From NCBI GenBank assembly GCA_000435055.1, contig FR879709.1:53533-92536 (forward strand): a stretch of 39,004 bases of DNA, written 5' to 3'. Position 1 is the first letter of the stretch. Each line of letters starts with the position of its first letter. The position numbers were made by a program, and so were the translations under genes. This DNA is from Clostridium sp. CAG:138. GTDB lineage: Bacteria; Bacillota; Clostridia; Christensenellales; CAG-138. The notes beneath the pieces were generated by a model that searched no databases, was not told the DNA's origin, and was given only the letters and a program-made list of their open reading frames with translations. Below, piece by piece: positions 23,550 to 32,249 of this stretch.

Positions 23550-24569
23550 TCAGGACAGCGGTTCCGCAACATAAACAATGTCGCAATTCTGTCTGCCGCC
23601 GCCGCAGGGCTGTGAGTACAACTCAGTACCGTATGCCATCATAGCGGTCATGCCTCCGTCAAGGTTGTATGCCTCCGTGCAGCCAAGCTGTTTCATGAGC
23701 TTTGAAAGCTCTGTCATTTCAAGCCCGAGGGAATAGCCTCTCTGCCTTCCGTCCACAACAACAAGGCAGTAATGCCCCGGTTCATAATAACCTATCGCGC
23801 AGCGCGGATTCCATGTTGCAACACTCGTGTTGAATTCCGTCATCGGTTCGCCGTTGTTCAAAAGCTTTGGGCCGAACGAAAACGCATGATACGGGTTTTT
23901 AGCATAAATCGAATCTAAATCCACCGAACCGGCAAAATAAGTTGCCATTGTGCCGTCGGAATAGACAACGCAAACATCCTGACTTCTGTTCAGCTCCTCG
24001 CGGTAAACCTGTCCGTTTCGAATCGCAAGTCCGCTCCGCTTGAAAACAAAGAAGTCGCCCGAAGCTGCAACGATTGCATTGTTCTTGCCTGCAAGCTCCG
24101 TCACCCATTCATCCCTGTCCGGCGAATCGGAAATTGCGCAGCGAAGGCTTGTAATATCCTTTATGTAAATGTCGGCAACATAGTAGCATACGGGCTGCCC
24201 CTGAACGGTCATAGTGTGTTTGCTCATCTCAACACATACATTTCCGCTGCGATAGCCGTTCTCATCTCGGATTACCTCACCGGAAGTGAACTTTTCGGAA
24301 TACTTTCCGCGAAGCAGATCGTTCGGTTCAGGGGTGGGTTGGGCGGACGCCGACGGATCCGGTGTTTCACCGGCAGCAGGTGTGTCTTTCGGAATCCAAT
24401 AATCCGGCGACGGACTCGGAGAAGGCGAAACCCTCGGATTGAAAGTCTTTGTCGGTGAAAGCTTCTGCGGCTTTGCATGATGAAACCATGCAAACGACAA
24501 CAGTATTGCCGCAAAAAATACTATATCCAAAACAACAACAAGAATAATTTTTGCCTTATTTGCTTTCAT
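23550..24569 (-). CDS. Membrane-anchored phosphodiester glycosidase (NAGPA domain), copy B
   Basis: This 339-residue paralogue of the protein at 22251-23171 has one N-terminal transmembrane segment (about 7-29), a spacer of some 45 residues rich in Ser, Pro and Thr (SPSPSPSP, then further Pro-rich repeats) and the NAGPA domain. Domain marks are SGDFFVFKRSGLAIRNG, FSFGPKLLNNG, WNPRCAIGYYEPGHYC and AYNLDGGMTAMM. The spacer would hold the catalytic domain further from the membrane, for instance to reach into the cell wall. AAGGAGA lies before the ATG. The gene follows the GT2-GtrA gene by 51 bases, so the group is likely one operon of envelope glycan metabolism. Confidence 0.88.
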   Translation of the reverse strand: MKANKAKIILVVVLDIVFFAAILLSFAWFHHAKPQKLSPTKTFNPRVSPSPSPSPDYWIPKDTPAAGETPDPSASAQPTPEPNDLLRGKYSEKFTSGEVIRDENGYRSGNVCVEMSKHTMTVQGQPVCYYVADIYIKDITSLRCAISDSPDRDEWVTELAGKNNAIVAASGDFFVFKRSGLAIRNGQVYREELNRSQDVCVVYSDGTMATYFAGSVDLDSIYAKNPYHAFSFGPKLLNNGEPMTEFNTSVATWNPRCAIGYYEPGHYCLVVVDGRQRGYSLGLEMTELSKLMKQLGCTEAYNLDGGMTAMMAYGTELYSQPCGGGRQNCDIVYVAEPLS

Positions 24570-24620
24570 ATATTATCTCCTTAAAATTACACGGCATGAA
24601 CCGCCCGACACCGCAATGTT

Positions 24621-25694
24621 TTATGCTGTGGTATTTTTCTCGCAAAAAACAAATTTTCGTTGAATTACAAAGCTCAGCGGGTAAATCACAAGCTGTGCGA
24701 TTATTTGGGCAAGCCAGAGCGCGATGCCGATTTTTCCCATAAGCTGAAGCAGACCGTAGTTCAACACAAAAAGCGCCGCAACAAGGATGTAATAGCGCAG
24801 TACACTGCCCTTGGACTTTGTTTGAAAAACAAGCCGCTGATTAAGGAAGTAATTCAGCAAGGAGCTTATCGTGCGTGCTCCGACAAGCGCGAAGAACTTT
24901 GGCGGAAGATTAAATGACAGAAGCCTGACCGCCGCACCGCCCGTAATGCCGCCGAGTATCGCATTGAACACAAGCAGAAGGATATAATCCGCAGCCCAGC
25001 TGACAAAGCTTGAAAAAACGAACGTAAAAATCGTTTTGTATATCCGCCACGAGTCCTTTACAGTGTTGAAATGAGAAGTCTCATTCTTATTAAGATACAC
25101 GGTCTCTATGGTGTGCTCGATTATCGGCACATGCGTTTTGGTGCATGTCAGGAGCTGATTAATCTCGTATTCATAGCGTTCGCCGCCGATTTTGAGCATG
25201 TCGTCAAGCTTTTCGGTTGAAAACGCACGAAGCCCCGTCTGCGTGTCGTAAACGCGAACACCGGTTGAAATCGCAAACACGCCGCGTGTCACGCCGTTGC
25301 CGAATCTGCTGCGGAGCGGCACCTTGCCGGAAAAACGTCTGCTGCCGAGAACAAGCGCATTCGGGTTCTTTGCCCAGGTTTCACTGACTGCCACGATATC
25401 TTTTATAAGGTGCTGCCCGTCCGCATCAACGGTTATTATACCGTCATCGGAAAACCCCGCATCCTTTATGTATTCAAACGCAGTCTTCATTGCGCGGCCT
25501 TTGCCGCGGTTGACTTTATGGTGCAGCAGAGTAACAGCGGAATCCGCTTCAAGCTTTGAAAAAACATCTTTGCTTTCCGCATTTTTGCTGCCGTCGTCAA
25601 CAATAATAATTTTATAGTCCGTTTGCTGCTTCAGTTCGTCCACAAGACGCAAAAGCTTTTCATCCGGCTCATATGCAGGTATGACAACGATCAT
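24621..25694 (-). CDS. Glycosyltransferase family 2 fused to GtrA-like membrane domain
   Basis: The 357-residue protein joins two activities usually found as GtrB and GtrA. The N-terminal GT-A domain (about 1-215) has VVIPAYEP, IIVDDGS (33-36 region) and TVDADGQH (Asp90 and Asp92), and should transfer a sugar to undecaprenyl phosphate. The C-terminal part (about 225-350) has four transmembrane helices of the GtrA/DPMS type, thought to help flip the lipid-linked sugar. Such fusions are known in Clostridia. The ATG at 25694 begins the canonical MIVVIPAYEP; GAAAGGA is 13 bases upstream, a rather long spacing. A promoter lies at 25734-25762. The phosphodiester glycosidases follow directly downstream. 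Confidence 0.9.
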   Translation of the reverse strand: MIVVIPAYEPDEKLLRLVDELKQQTDYKIIIVDDGSKNAESKDVFSKLEADSAVTLLHHKVNRGKGRAMKTAFEYIKDAGFSDDGIITVDADGQHLIKDIVAVSETWAKNPNALVLGSRRFSGKVPLRSRFGNGVTRGVFAISTGVRVYDTQTGLRAFSTEKLDDMLKIGGERYEYEINQLLTCTKTHVPIIEHTIETVYLNKNETSHFNTVKDSWRIYKTIFTFVFSSFVSWAADYILLLVFNAILGGITGGAAVRLLSFNLPPKFFALVGARTISSLLNYFLNQRLVFQTKSKGSVLRYYILVAALFVLNYGLLQLMGKIGIALWLAQIIAQLVIYPLSFVIQRKFVFCEKNTTA

Positions 25695-25733
25695 TTGCAA
25701 ACAGTATCCTTTCGCATATCCACATTTCGCGTT

Positions 25734-25762
25734 ATTATACCACAATGGAATGCCGGTTTAAA
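25734..25762 (-). promoter_or_regulatory. Promoter of the GT2-GtrA operon
   Basis: On the minus strand a perfect TATAAT (25734-25739) is preceded by TGG (extended -10) and by TTTAAA (25757-25762) 17 bases upstream. The -35 is weak; the extended -10 compensates. Confidence 0.6.
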
Positions 25763-25999
25763 TACCCCTTTTGTAATATTCTCTTAACCCTATCGGCTGC
25801 ACATGCCGTTGTGAAATACTATTTTATCTTTTAAACACACGTTTTTGCAAATATATATGTGTGTTGCAGGTGCTTTGCATAAAAAAAGTTCACAATTGTT
25901 TTACATTTGTGTCATCTGATTTTTGCTCTCCGCAAACGCAGTCATGCTTCCCTGCCAACACTTTTCCTTCAAATATACCTTTTTTCGGCGCAAACATTG
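25763..25999. other. Gene-free divergent intergenic region
   Basis: This AT-rich stretch between the promoters of the GT2-GtrA operon (minus) and the aminotransferase (plus) shows no credible gene. Several TTTTGCA/TTGCAGG-like segments and a run of alternating AT (around 25850-25860) are present, but I see no paired -35/-10 elements that I can defend. Confidence 0.5.
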
Positions 26000-26028
26000 T
26001 TGCACAAACCCGAAAAAAATGCTACAAT
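26000..26028 (+). promoter_or_regulatory. Sigma-A promoter of the aminotransferase gene
   Basis: TTGCAC (26000-26005) and TACAAT (26023-26028) are 17 bases apart, with TGC before the -10. Transcription should begin near 26035, leaving a leader of about 99 bases. Confidence 0.75.
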
Positions 26029-26057
26029 CACATCGTATGAGGATACTCCCTCGGCTG

Positions 26058-26125
26058 AGCGGCAGCGCAAAAGGCGTTTCTGCTGTTTCACCGCTTTTTC
26101 TTCCTCAAAAAAACTTTTTCGGAGG
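26058..26125 (+). promoter_or_regulatory. Structured leader: attenuator-like hairpin and SD-masking hairpin
   Basis: Two hairpins can be drawn in the aminotransferase leader. The first pairs AGCGG (26058-26062) with CCGCT (26091-26095), closing an inner CAG/CTG helix, and runs into TTTTTC like a weak terminator. The second pairs CCTC plus a run of A (26103-26113) with a run of T plus GAGG (26115-26125), which includes the ribosome binding site GGAGG (26121-26125). Both would lower expression if formed; what relieves them is unknown. Confidence 0.45.
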
Positions 26126-26133
26126 CTTCTTCC

Positions 26134-27333
26134 ATGAAAATCTCGCAGAAGGCTTTGGCATGCAACCTTTCCCCCATGCGTAAATTCCATCCGTTTGCCG
26201 TTGCAGCAACCAATAACGGCAAAAAGATTTATCATTTGAATATCGGTCAGCCCGATATCGCAACCCCGCCCGCATATTTCGAAGCGGTTCGCAATTTTGA
26301 GCTTCCCGTTCTTGAATACGCTCCTTCCCCCGGTTTGCCCGTGCTTATCAAAGCCGTTCAGGACTATTATGATAAACTCGGCATTCACTATGAAGAGAGC
26401 GATATCCTTATCACCACCGGCGGCAGCGAAGCGCTGCAGATGCTGATGCTCAGCATTCTTGACGACGGCAGCGAGGTTATCATCCCCGAACCCTTCTACC
26501 CCAACTACAACACCTTCATCAAGAGTGCAGGCGGCACCATTCGCCCCCTGACCACCTCCCCCGAAGGCGGTTATCGCTATGCTTTCCGCGAAAAGCTCGA
26601 GGCTCTTATCAACGAAAACACCCGCGCAATCATGTTCACCAACCCCGGCAACCCCACCGGCGTTGTTCTGACTCATGAAGAGCTGCGCACCATTGCGGAT
26701 GTCGCAAAAGAACACAACCTGTTTGTTATCGGCGACGAAGTTTACCGTGAATTCGTTTACGGCGGCGAGCAGCTTGCAACCATCGGACAGTTCGAAGATA
26801 TCAACGAAAATGCCGTTATCATCGACTCCGTATCCAAGCGTTTCTCTGCCTGCGGCGCACGTATCGGAACCATTATCACCCGCAACAAGGAGCTTCAGCA
26901 GAACCTCATGAAGTTCTGTCAGGCAAGGCTTTCCGTTGCAACCCTTGATCAGATCGCTTCCGCCGCGCTTTACAGCGTTGATTCCGACTATTTCGATGCT
27001 GTTCGCAAGGAATACAAACTCCGCCGCGACACCTGCTACAATAAGCTGCTCGAAATCCCCGGCGTCGTTGTTAAGGAACCGCAGGGCGCGTTCTACATGA
27101 TGGCTGCACTGCCCGTTGACAATGCGGACACATTCCAGAAATGGCTGCTCACCGACTTTGATGACAACGGCGACACGGTTATGTTTGCTCCCGGCGAGGG
27201 CTTCTACGCAACCCCCGGCAAGGGTCTGAACGAGATTCGCATTGCTTACGTCCTCAAGCAGAAGGATCTTGAGCGCGCCATGGACCTGTTGGCTCTCGGC
27301 ATTAAGAAATACAACGAGACGCACTGCAAATAA
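26134..27333 (+). CDS. PLP-dependent aminotransferase (aspartate aminotransferase-like)
   Basis: A 399-residue class I/II aminotransferase. Seen are HLNIGQPDIATP near the N-terminus, TTGGSEA for cofactor phosphate binding, NPGNPTG (170-176), DEVYREFVY (Asp201, Tyr204), the PLP lysine in SVSKRFSACGARIG (Lys235) and the substrate-binding Arg in NEIRIAYV near the end. The YAPSPGLP segment and overall length fit the aspartate/alanine-type subgroup of Clostridia; the exact substrate is not certain. Codon use is unusual for the window: codons end in C very often (ACC, AAC, CCC), as in highly expressed genes. GGAGG lies 8 bases before the ATG. A bidirectional terminator follows. Confidence 0.92.
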   Translation: MKISQKALACNLSPMRKFHPFAVAATNNGKKIYHLNIGQPDIATPPAYFEAVRNFELPVLEYAPSPGLPVLIKAVQDYYDKLGIHYEESDILITTGGSEALQMLMLSILDDGSEVIIPEPFYPNYNTFIKSAGGTIRPLTTSPEGGYRYAFREKLEALINENTRAIMFTNPGNPTGVVLTHEELRTIADVAKEHNLFVIGDEVYREFVYGGEQLATIGQFEDINENAVIIDSVSKRFSACGARIGTIITRNKELQQNLMKFCQARLSVATLDQIASAALYSVDSDYFDAVRKEYKLRRDTCYNKLLEIPGVVVKEPQGAFYMMAALPVDNADTFQKWLLTDFDDNGDTVMFAPGEGFYATPGKGLNEIRIAYVLKQKDLERAMDLLALGIKKYNETHCK

Positions 27334-27379
27334 CCATTCCGCAATATAGAAACAACGAAATCAGCTTTATTTTGAACAA

Positions 27380-27424
27380 AACCGACTGCGCCGCATACAT
27401 TGCGGTACAGTCGGTTATTTTTTT
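27380..27424. terminator. Bidirectional terminator between aminotransferase and ABC permease
   Basis: AACCGACTG (27380-27388) pairs with CAGTCGGTT (27408-27416), with CCGCA/TGCGG (27391-27395 and 27401-27405) stacked inside. On the plus strand a run of seven T follows (27418-27424); on the minus strand the stem is followed by TTTTGTTC. It can serve both convergent transcripts. Confidence 0.9.
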
Positions 27425-27456
27425 GATTCACAGTCTGTCAATCATAACTGTTTCGA

Positions 27457-30231
27457 TCAGATGTTTTCATCCTTCAGTGCATCAACCGGGTTTTCGCGCT
27501 TCAGCCTGCTTGTTGAGTACAGCATGGAAACAAACACAACCATGAAAACGCTCACTACAGCAATCGCAACCGCCGTCCACGGCATTGTGAAGCTCATCTG
27601 TGCAGCCTCCGCTGCGGACAGGTAGCAAAGGTAGGTCATGCCGACCGAAAGCGGGAAACCGAACAACAGCGAACGCGTTCCGTAGAGCAGGCATTCATAG
27701 TTCATCATTCGGTTTATTCCCCTGTTCGTCATTCCGAGCGAACGGAGCATTGCGTAATCACGGCGGCGCAGTGCAACATTGGTTGACACGGTGTTGAACA
27801 CATTCGCAACCGAAATCAGTGAAATCAACGCGATAAAGCCATAGGAGAATACCTTCACAAGGATTATCATGTTGCTGACGGTTCGTTCCTCCTCCGCACG
27901 GTTGTACAGCCTTTGAGGCGCAAATTCGATTCCACGGGTTTCAAATACGGATTTAACATCATTCTCCGCCTTGTCCGGGTCATCGGCGCAGATGTAGACA
28001 TTCATGAACCCCTCATTGAATGCCTTTTGATCCTTGAACGCGGAGAACGGCAGAATGAGCTTCATTGCGCGTCCGCTGTCAATCCCTGCGGGTGCGGTTT
28101 TGACGGTTGCTGCAATATGTATTTCTTCATATTCAACCGGGCGCACGGGCTGGTCTATGGGCCTTCCGAAAAAATCAATTCCTGAGGATTCGAAATCTTC
28201 CCCATCGGAGGAGTTTTCCCCGTCGGAGCTGCTTCCGCCGTCAGCATCTTCCTCTTGAGCGGGCCAATAGTAGTATTGCAGAACGCCCTCTCCTGTTTCA
28301 TTGCCGGACCAAAACATGCCGTCCAAAATGTATCCGTCGAGCTGCGGTGCGGGTTTTGCCCGCATCAGGGTCGTTACCCCATCCGAAACAAAGCTGTAAT
28401 TATATGTTCTTCTGTTGTTTTCGCCGTTATCCTGCGAATAAACAACATCGTAACCGCTGTTGAGCATGACGGGCAGTTTTTCTTCGGCTGCAAAATAAGC
28501 ATCGGCATCGATGCCGTTTTCGGTCAGCATCCGTCCGAATGCCGCATCATCAATGTAATACGCAAAACAGTTTTGTTCAACTTTGAGCAGCCCTTCATGT
28601 GCGCTGCGCTGCGCTTCTGTGTATGCTTTATACTCCGCCGTTGTGTCTCCCTCCGGCAGGTACACAAAGCTGTTGTCGAGCGTGTTCAGGCAGAAAGTTA
28701 TCTCATCAAAGTATTCTCGGGCGCCTGCGGCAAACTCCGTATAATTCTGCGCCGACAAATCACGATAACATATATCGTAGCTTTTTTCCGTGAATATGTC
28801 CTCTGCCGACTTTGTGAGATACATGCAGAAACCGCTTGCAGAGATGAAAAGCACAAGGCTCATTGCAAGAGAAGCTATCGTTGCGCGATACTTTTTGCGG
28901 CTGCGTGCATAGTATTTTTTTGCAAGCATGCCTTCTGCACCGAAAAGCCGAATGAAAAGCTTTGAACAGCGCACATTCTTCTTGCCCGCATTCACATCCC
29001 GCGCCTGCCTGATTGCTTCAATGGCTGAAATTTTCATTGCACGCCGCGACGGTATCCATGCGGAAACGAAAACTGTCAGCACTGCGACCGCCACAGCAAC
29101 GGCAACGGCCTGCCATGAAACGGAAAAGCTCATGCCGAACGGTGCATCGAGTACGGATTTGAACAAATCTCCGCAAAGCCACAGTGTAATTCCCATACCT
29201 CCGATGCCCACAAGAAGGCCGATAGGTATGCCGCATACACACAGCGCAAATGCTTCGAAAAGAACGGACCGCCTTATCTGGCTCCGTGTTGCGCCGATCG
29301 AAGCAAGCAAGCCGAACTGCTTTGTTCTTTCGCTTACAGAAATTGAAAATGCACTGTAAATCAGCGAAACCGAGCCGATAAAAATCAGCACGCAGAAAAC
29401 AGCGGCAAGGCTCACAAGCATATTCGAATAATTGTTAAACACCGAATAGCCGTCAATTGTGAGCAAACTCGTTTGATAGGATGCCTCAGTGAAAGCTCCC
29501 GAAAGCTTTTCCGCAAACGCATCAAGATTCTTTCTCGGATTTTTCATCAGAATATAGGCATCATAAGTTTCACCTTCCCGCAGGGGTTCGGAAAGAAGGC
29601 TCAGCGCGGTGTAACCCGGAGCAATCATTTCTTCAAACCCGGGGCGTTCATAGAAACCGACAACGACATATTCCCAAATCCTGTCCGCAGTCAGCTTTTC
29701 CTCATCGTACGAATACGGATTGTTCTGCCCAAGCTCCGATCCGTCTTCCGCAACACGTCTGCCGAGAGTCAGTTTCAATCTGTCGCCGATTTTATGTGAT
29801 ACGCCGCCGTTCGGCTGAAGATGTGCGGGAAGAATTATCTCGTTTTCATTTTCGGGCAGTCTGCCGCTCGTAAGATGAACAGGCATATTTTTCATGAAGC
29901 TTTCATCCGCTTCAAGAACATACAAATAGGGCTTGTCGGCGTTGCTTGAACCGGCTTCGGCATAACCTATGGGCTTTGCAACAGCGGCCTTTGAAACGCG
30001 CTCGTCGGCTTTGATTTTATCTATCGTTTCGCTTGAACAGCCGCTGAACGAAACATGGTAGTCGCCTTTGTCATATGCAAAGTACTCGCGCATATAGCCG
30101 TACATGCTTGAGCAGAAAGTTGTGACTGCGGTAAACATTGCGGCGGAAAGGATTATGCCGATTATCGTTACGATCGTGCGAACCCTGTTCTTTTTCATCG
30201 CCTGCAAAGTGACTTTGTTCATGATGTTCAT
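27457..30231 (-). CDS. ABC transporter permease, FtsX/MacB type
   Basis: This 924-residue permease has two halves, each with an FtsX-type module. A first transmembrane segment (about 18-40) is followed by an external domain of some 220 residues and three helices (about 267-400) with ERTKQFGLLASIGATRSQIRRS between them; a second helix (about 455-475), a larger external domain and three C-terminal helices with ALRRRDYAMLRSLGMTNRGI repeat the pattern. The second external domain contains an acidic Ser/Asp/Glu-rich stretch (near residue 655). Transporters of this group move lipoproteins, peptides or lipids or sense antimicrobial peptides; the substrate here is unknown. The ATG overlaps the ATPase stop codon (ATGA), and GAGGTGA is 8 bases upstream, so the two are translationally coupled. 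Confidence 0.92.
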   Translation of the reverse strand: MNIMNKVTLQAMKKNRVRTIVTIIGIILSAAMFTAVTTFCSSMYGYMREYFAYDKGDYHVSFSGCSSETIDKIKADERVSKAAVAKPIGYAEAGSSNADKPYLYVLEADESFMKNMPVHLTSGRLPENENEIILPAHLQPNGGVSHKIGDRLKLTLGRRVAEDGSELGQNNPYSYDEEKLTADRIWEYVVVGFYERPGFEEMIAPGYTALSLLSEPLREGETYDAYILMKNPRKNLDAFAEKLSGAFTEASYQTSLLTIDGYSVFNNYSNMLVSLAAVFCVLIFIGSVSLIYSAFSISVSERTKQFGLLASIGATRSQIRRSVLFEAFALCVCGIPIGLLVGIGGMGITLWLCGDLFKSVLDAPFGMSFSVSWQAVAVAVAVAVLTVFVSAWIPSRRAMKISAIEAIRQARDVNAGKKNVRCSKLFIRLFGAEGMLAKKYYARSRKKYRATIASLAMSLVLFISASGFCMYLTKSAEDIFTEKSYDICYRDLSAQNYTEFAAGAREYFDEITFCLNTLDNSFVYLPEGDTTAEYKAYTEAQRSAHEGLLKVEQNCFAYYIDDAAFGRMLTENGIDADAYFAAEEKLPVMLNSGYDVVYSQDNGENNRRTYNYSFVSDGVTTLMRAKPAPQLDGYILDGMFWSGNETGEGVLQYYYWPAQEEDADGGSSSDGENSSDGEDFESSGIDFFGRPIDQPVRPVEYEEIHIAATVKTAPAGIDSGRAMKLILPFSAFKDQKAFNEGFMNVYICADDPDKAENDVKSVFETRGIEFAPQRLYNRAEEERTVSNMIILVKVFSYGFIALISLISVANVFNTVSTNVALRRRDYAMLRSLGMTNRGINRMMNYECLLYGTRSLLFGFPLSVGMTYLCYLSAAEAAQMSFTMPWTAVAIAVVSVFMVVFVSMLYSTSRLKRENPVDALKDENI

Positions 30232-30911
30232 TTTGAAATCACCTCGTCACGGACGATTTTTCCGTCCTCGATTGCAATAATGCGCCGAGCTTGCAGTGCA
30301 ATGCTTTCGTCATGAGTGATCATGATGAGAGTTTGATTGTATTCACGGTTCATTCGCTTCAAAAGCTCAACTATTTCATGGCTGTTTTTTGAATCCAGAT
30401 TGCCCGTCGGTTCATCCGCAAGCACGATCGAAGGCGAATTCATCAATGCCCTGCCGATAGACACGCGCTGCTGCTGTCCGCCGGAAAGCTGATTCGGAAG
30501 ATGTTTCTCGCGTCCGACAAGGTCAAGCTCGCGAATCAGTTCACGCAGCCTGTCGCGGTTCACGTTTCGTCCGTCCAAAAGCACAGGCAGGGACATGTTC
30601 TCTTCAACGTTCAAAACCGGAATCAGGTTGTAGAACTGATAGATAAGCCCGACTTCGCGGCGGCGAAAAACTGCAATCTGTTCATCGCTTCGCGAATAAA
30701 CATCCTGTCCGTTCACAAGCACTTTGCCCCCCGTGGGGCGGTCAACGCCACCCAATGTGTGCAAAAGAGTTGATTTGCCGCTGCCCGAAGGCCCGATAAT
30801 CGCAACAAAATCACCCTTTTCAACCGAAAAGCTTACGCCGTTGAGCGCACGAACTTCATTCTCGCCTTTTCCGTAAACCTTTGTCAGGTTTTCAACCTTC
30901 AAAATCTCCAT
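30228..30911 (-). CDS. ABC transporter ATP-binding protein, LolD/MacB type
   Basis: A 227-residue ATPase that powers the permease encoded directly after it. It has Walker A GPSGSGKST (40-48), the Q-loop in LIYQFYNLIPVL, the signature LSGGQQQR (142-149), Walker B VLADEPTGNLD (163 onward) and the switch His in MITHDESIA. The N-terminal KVYGKGENEVRALNGVSF and the LIYQFYNLIP wording are typical of the LolD/MacB/BceA group. AAGGAGAG precedes the ATG. The gene has its own promoter (31013-31018) with a direct-repeat operator that is probably the target of the response regulator encoded upstream. Confidence 0.95.
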   Translation of the reverse strand: MEILKVENLTKVYGKGENEVRALNGVSFSVEKGDFVAIIGPSGSGKSTLLHTLGGVDRPTGGKVLVNGQDVYSRSDEQIAVFRRREVGLIYQFYNLIPVLNVEENMSLPVLLDGRNVNRDRLRELIRELDLVGREKHLPNQLSGGQQQRVSIGRALMNSPSIVLADEPTGNLDSKNSHEIVELLKRMNREYNQTLIMITHDESIALQARRIIAIEDGKIVRDEVISK

Positions 30912-31012
30912 TTTCTCTCCTTTTGAGCATCATCCGTTCGAAATGCGGCAGGCAAACCTTTTATACGCGCAATCCGAATGTATTGTCTTCGACTCTTTTG
31001 TTTATGGTTGAA

Positions 31013-31047
31013 ATTATACCCGCGCAATATGACTTGTGTGTGACTTG
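31013..31047 (-). promoter_or_regulatory. Activator-type promoter with PhoB-like direct repeats for the ABC transporter
   Basis: On the minus strand a perfect TATAAT (31013-31018) has no acceptable -35: the hexamer at 17 bases reads ACACAC. Instead, two copies of CAAGTCA (read as TGACTTG at 31030-31036 and 31041-31047 on the plus strand) flank that spot, 11 bases apart, that is 7-bp repeats with a 4-bp spacer. This is the geometry of OmpR/PhoB-family sites. The leader is about 95 bases. Confidence 0.65.
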
Positions 31048-31122
31048 AAAATAACAGATATGTCACAAACACCGAATACGCAGCTTCGGAAACGGTTCAA
31101 ACATTATCCAATCGAAGTGTTG

Positions 31123-32202
31123 TTAAACTGCGCTTTTATACAGGCGTATGGTGAACACTGCACCGCCCTGACGATGATTTTCCGCTTTAATTGTTCCGTT
31201 TTGTTTTGAAATGATGGTTCTTGACAACGCAAGCCCAATGCCGACGCTTTGCAGCTGCGGAATCTGCGCTCCGCATTGAACCGTCTCGTTTTCGGTATGG
31301 GTATTATTCCTTAAACTCCCCGTTTCCGTACAGTTCATGCCGGCTGAACCGGTATAAAATCTTTCAAAAATATGCGGCAAATCCTGCTCCGCGATTCCGG
31401 GTCCCGTGTCGCGAATTCGAAATTCCGAATAAATCGGGTTTTCGGATGCAGTGACATATATGCTTCCGTTTTCGCAGTGTTCGACACAGTTTTTAAGTAT
31501 ATTGCCCAAAGCTTCCGTCATCCAATCTGGATCGCAGTATGCAAACCCGGAAGCATCAATTTCGAAATGTACATTTTTCAGCTCCGCCATGATTTCCAGC
31601 GGCTCAACCGCTCCGTCAACAATTGCCGCAAGTTCGGCATGTTTCCTGCTGAAAGTGACAGAATCCGCATCGAGCCTTGCAAGCTTCAACAATGCGGAAA
31701 CAAGCCACTCGATCCTTGTCAGCTGCCTGCGAAGTTCAAGAAGAAGCTCCATGCGTTTTTCTGCATTCATGCCGCTCCTGCCCAAAGATTCCGCAATCAG
31801 ATTAAGCGCCGTCAGCGGAGTTTTTATCTGATGAGAAATGTCCGCAATTGAATCCGCAAGCTTTGTTTTGTCCGAACGCAGTGCATCGGCCTGCTCGCGA
31901 AGACGAACAATCAGCTTTGTGAGCTCGTTTTCAAGTATGCTGATTTCGCCTTCACGATACTTTGAAAGGCACATGCCCTCCGCACCGTGGAGAATGCCGT
32001 CTATTTCGTCCGCAAGCTTTCTGAAATGCCTGTGACGCAGCGCAGCGTTCACAAGCTGAGCCGAAATCACAATTACAAAAGCGGCGGCCGCAATAAGCCC
32101 CGCTTTCTGATTTAAATAAAAACATATTCCGCTTGCGGCGATACCGACCGCTGCCGTTGTCAGCGTCAGCGCACAAACATCCGGATTTCTGAGTACTCTC
32201 AT
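31123..32202 (-). CDS. Two-component sensor histidine kinase
   Basis: A 359-residue membrane kinase with two closely spaced transmembrane helices (about 9-28 and 35-55) and almost no external loop, an intramembrane-sensing layout like that of BceS-type kinases. The phosphoacceptor is His124 in ADISHQIKTPLTAL; the N-box EALGNILKNCVEH (about 231-243), the G1 box RDTGPGIA and F box HIFERFYTG follow. Between the F box and the G2 box (VGIGLALSRTI) there are some 35 residues where about a dozen are usual, so the ATP lid carries an insert. The start is the ATG at 32202 with AAGGGGG 8 bases upstream. It lies 47 bases after the response regulator gene and upstream of the ABC transporter. Confidence 0.93.
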   Translation of the reverse strand: MRVLRNPDVCALTLTTAAVGIAASGICFYLNQKAGLIAAAAFVIVISAQLVNAALRHRHFRKLADEIDGILHGAEGMCLSKYREGEISILENELTKLIVRLREQADALRSDKTKLADSIADISHQIKTPLTALNLIAESLGRSGMNAEKRMELLLELRRQLTRIEWLVSALLKLARLDADSVTFSRKHAELAAIVDGAVEPLEIMAELKNVHFEIDASGFAYCDPDWMTEALGNILKNCVEHCENGSIYVTASENPIYSEFRIRDTGPGIAEQDLPHIFERFYTGSAGMNCTETGSLRNNTHTENETVQCGAQIPQLQSVGIGLALSRTIISKQNGTIKAENHRQGGAVFTIRLYKSAV

Positions 32203-32249
32203 TTTCCATGCCCCCTTTGCGTTATTCTTCGGCGGCAAACCGCATATAT

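Noticed and set aside
25969..27324. A 451-codon open frame on the minus strand opposite the aminotransferase gene
   Set aside because: It is the antisense of a gene with very strong C-ending codon bias, which removes stop codons on the other strand. The translation has no recognisable domain, while the plus-strand protein has a full set of aminotransferase motifs.
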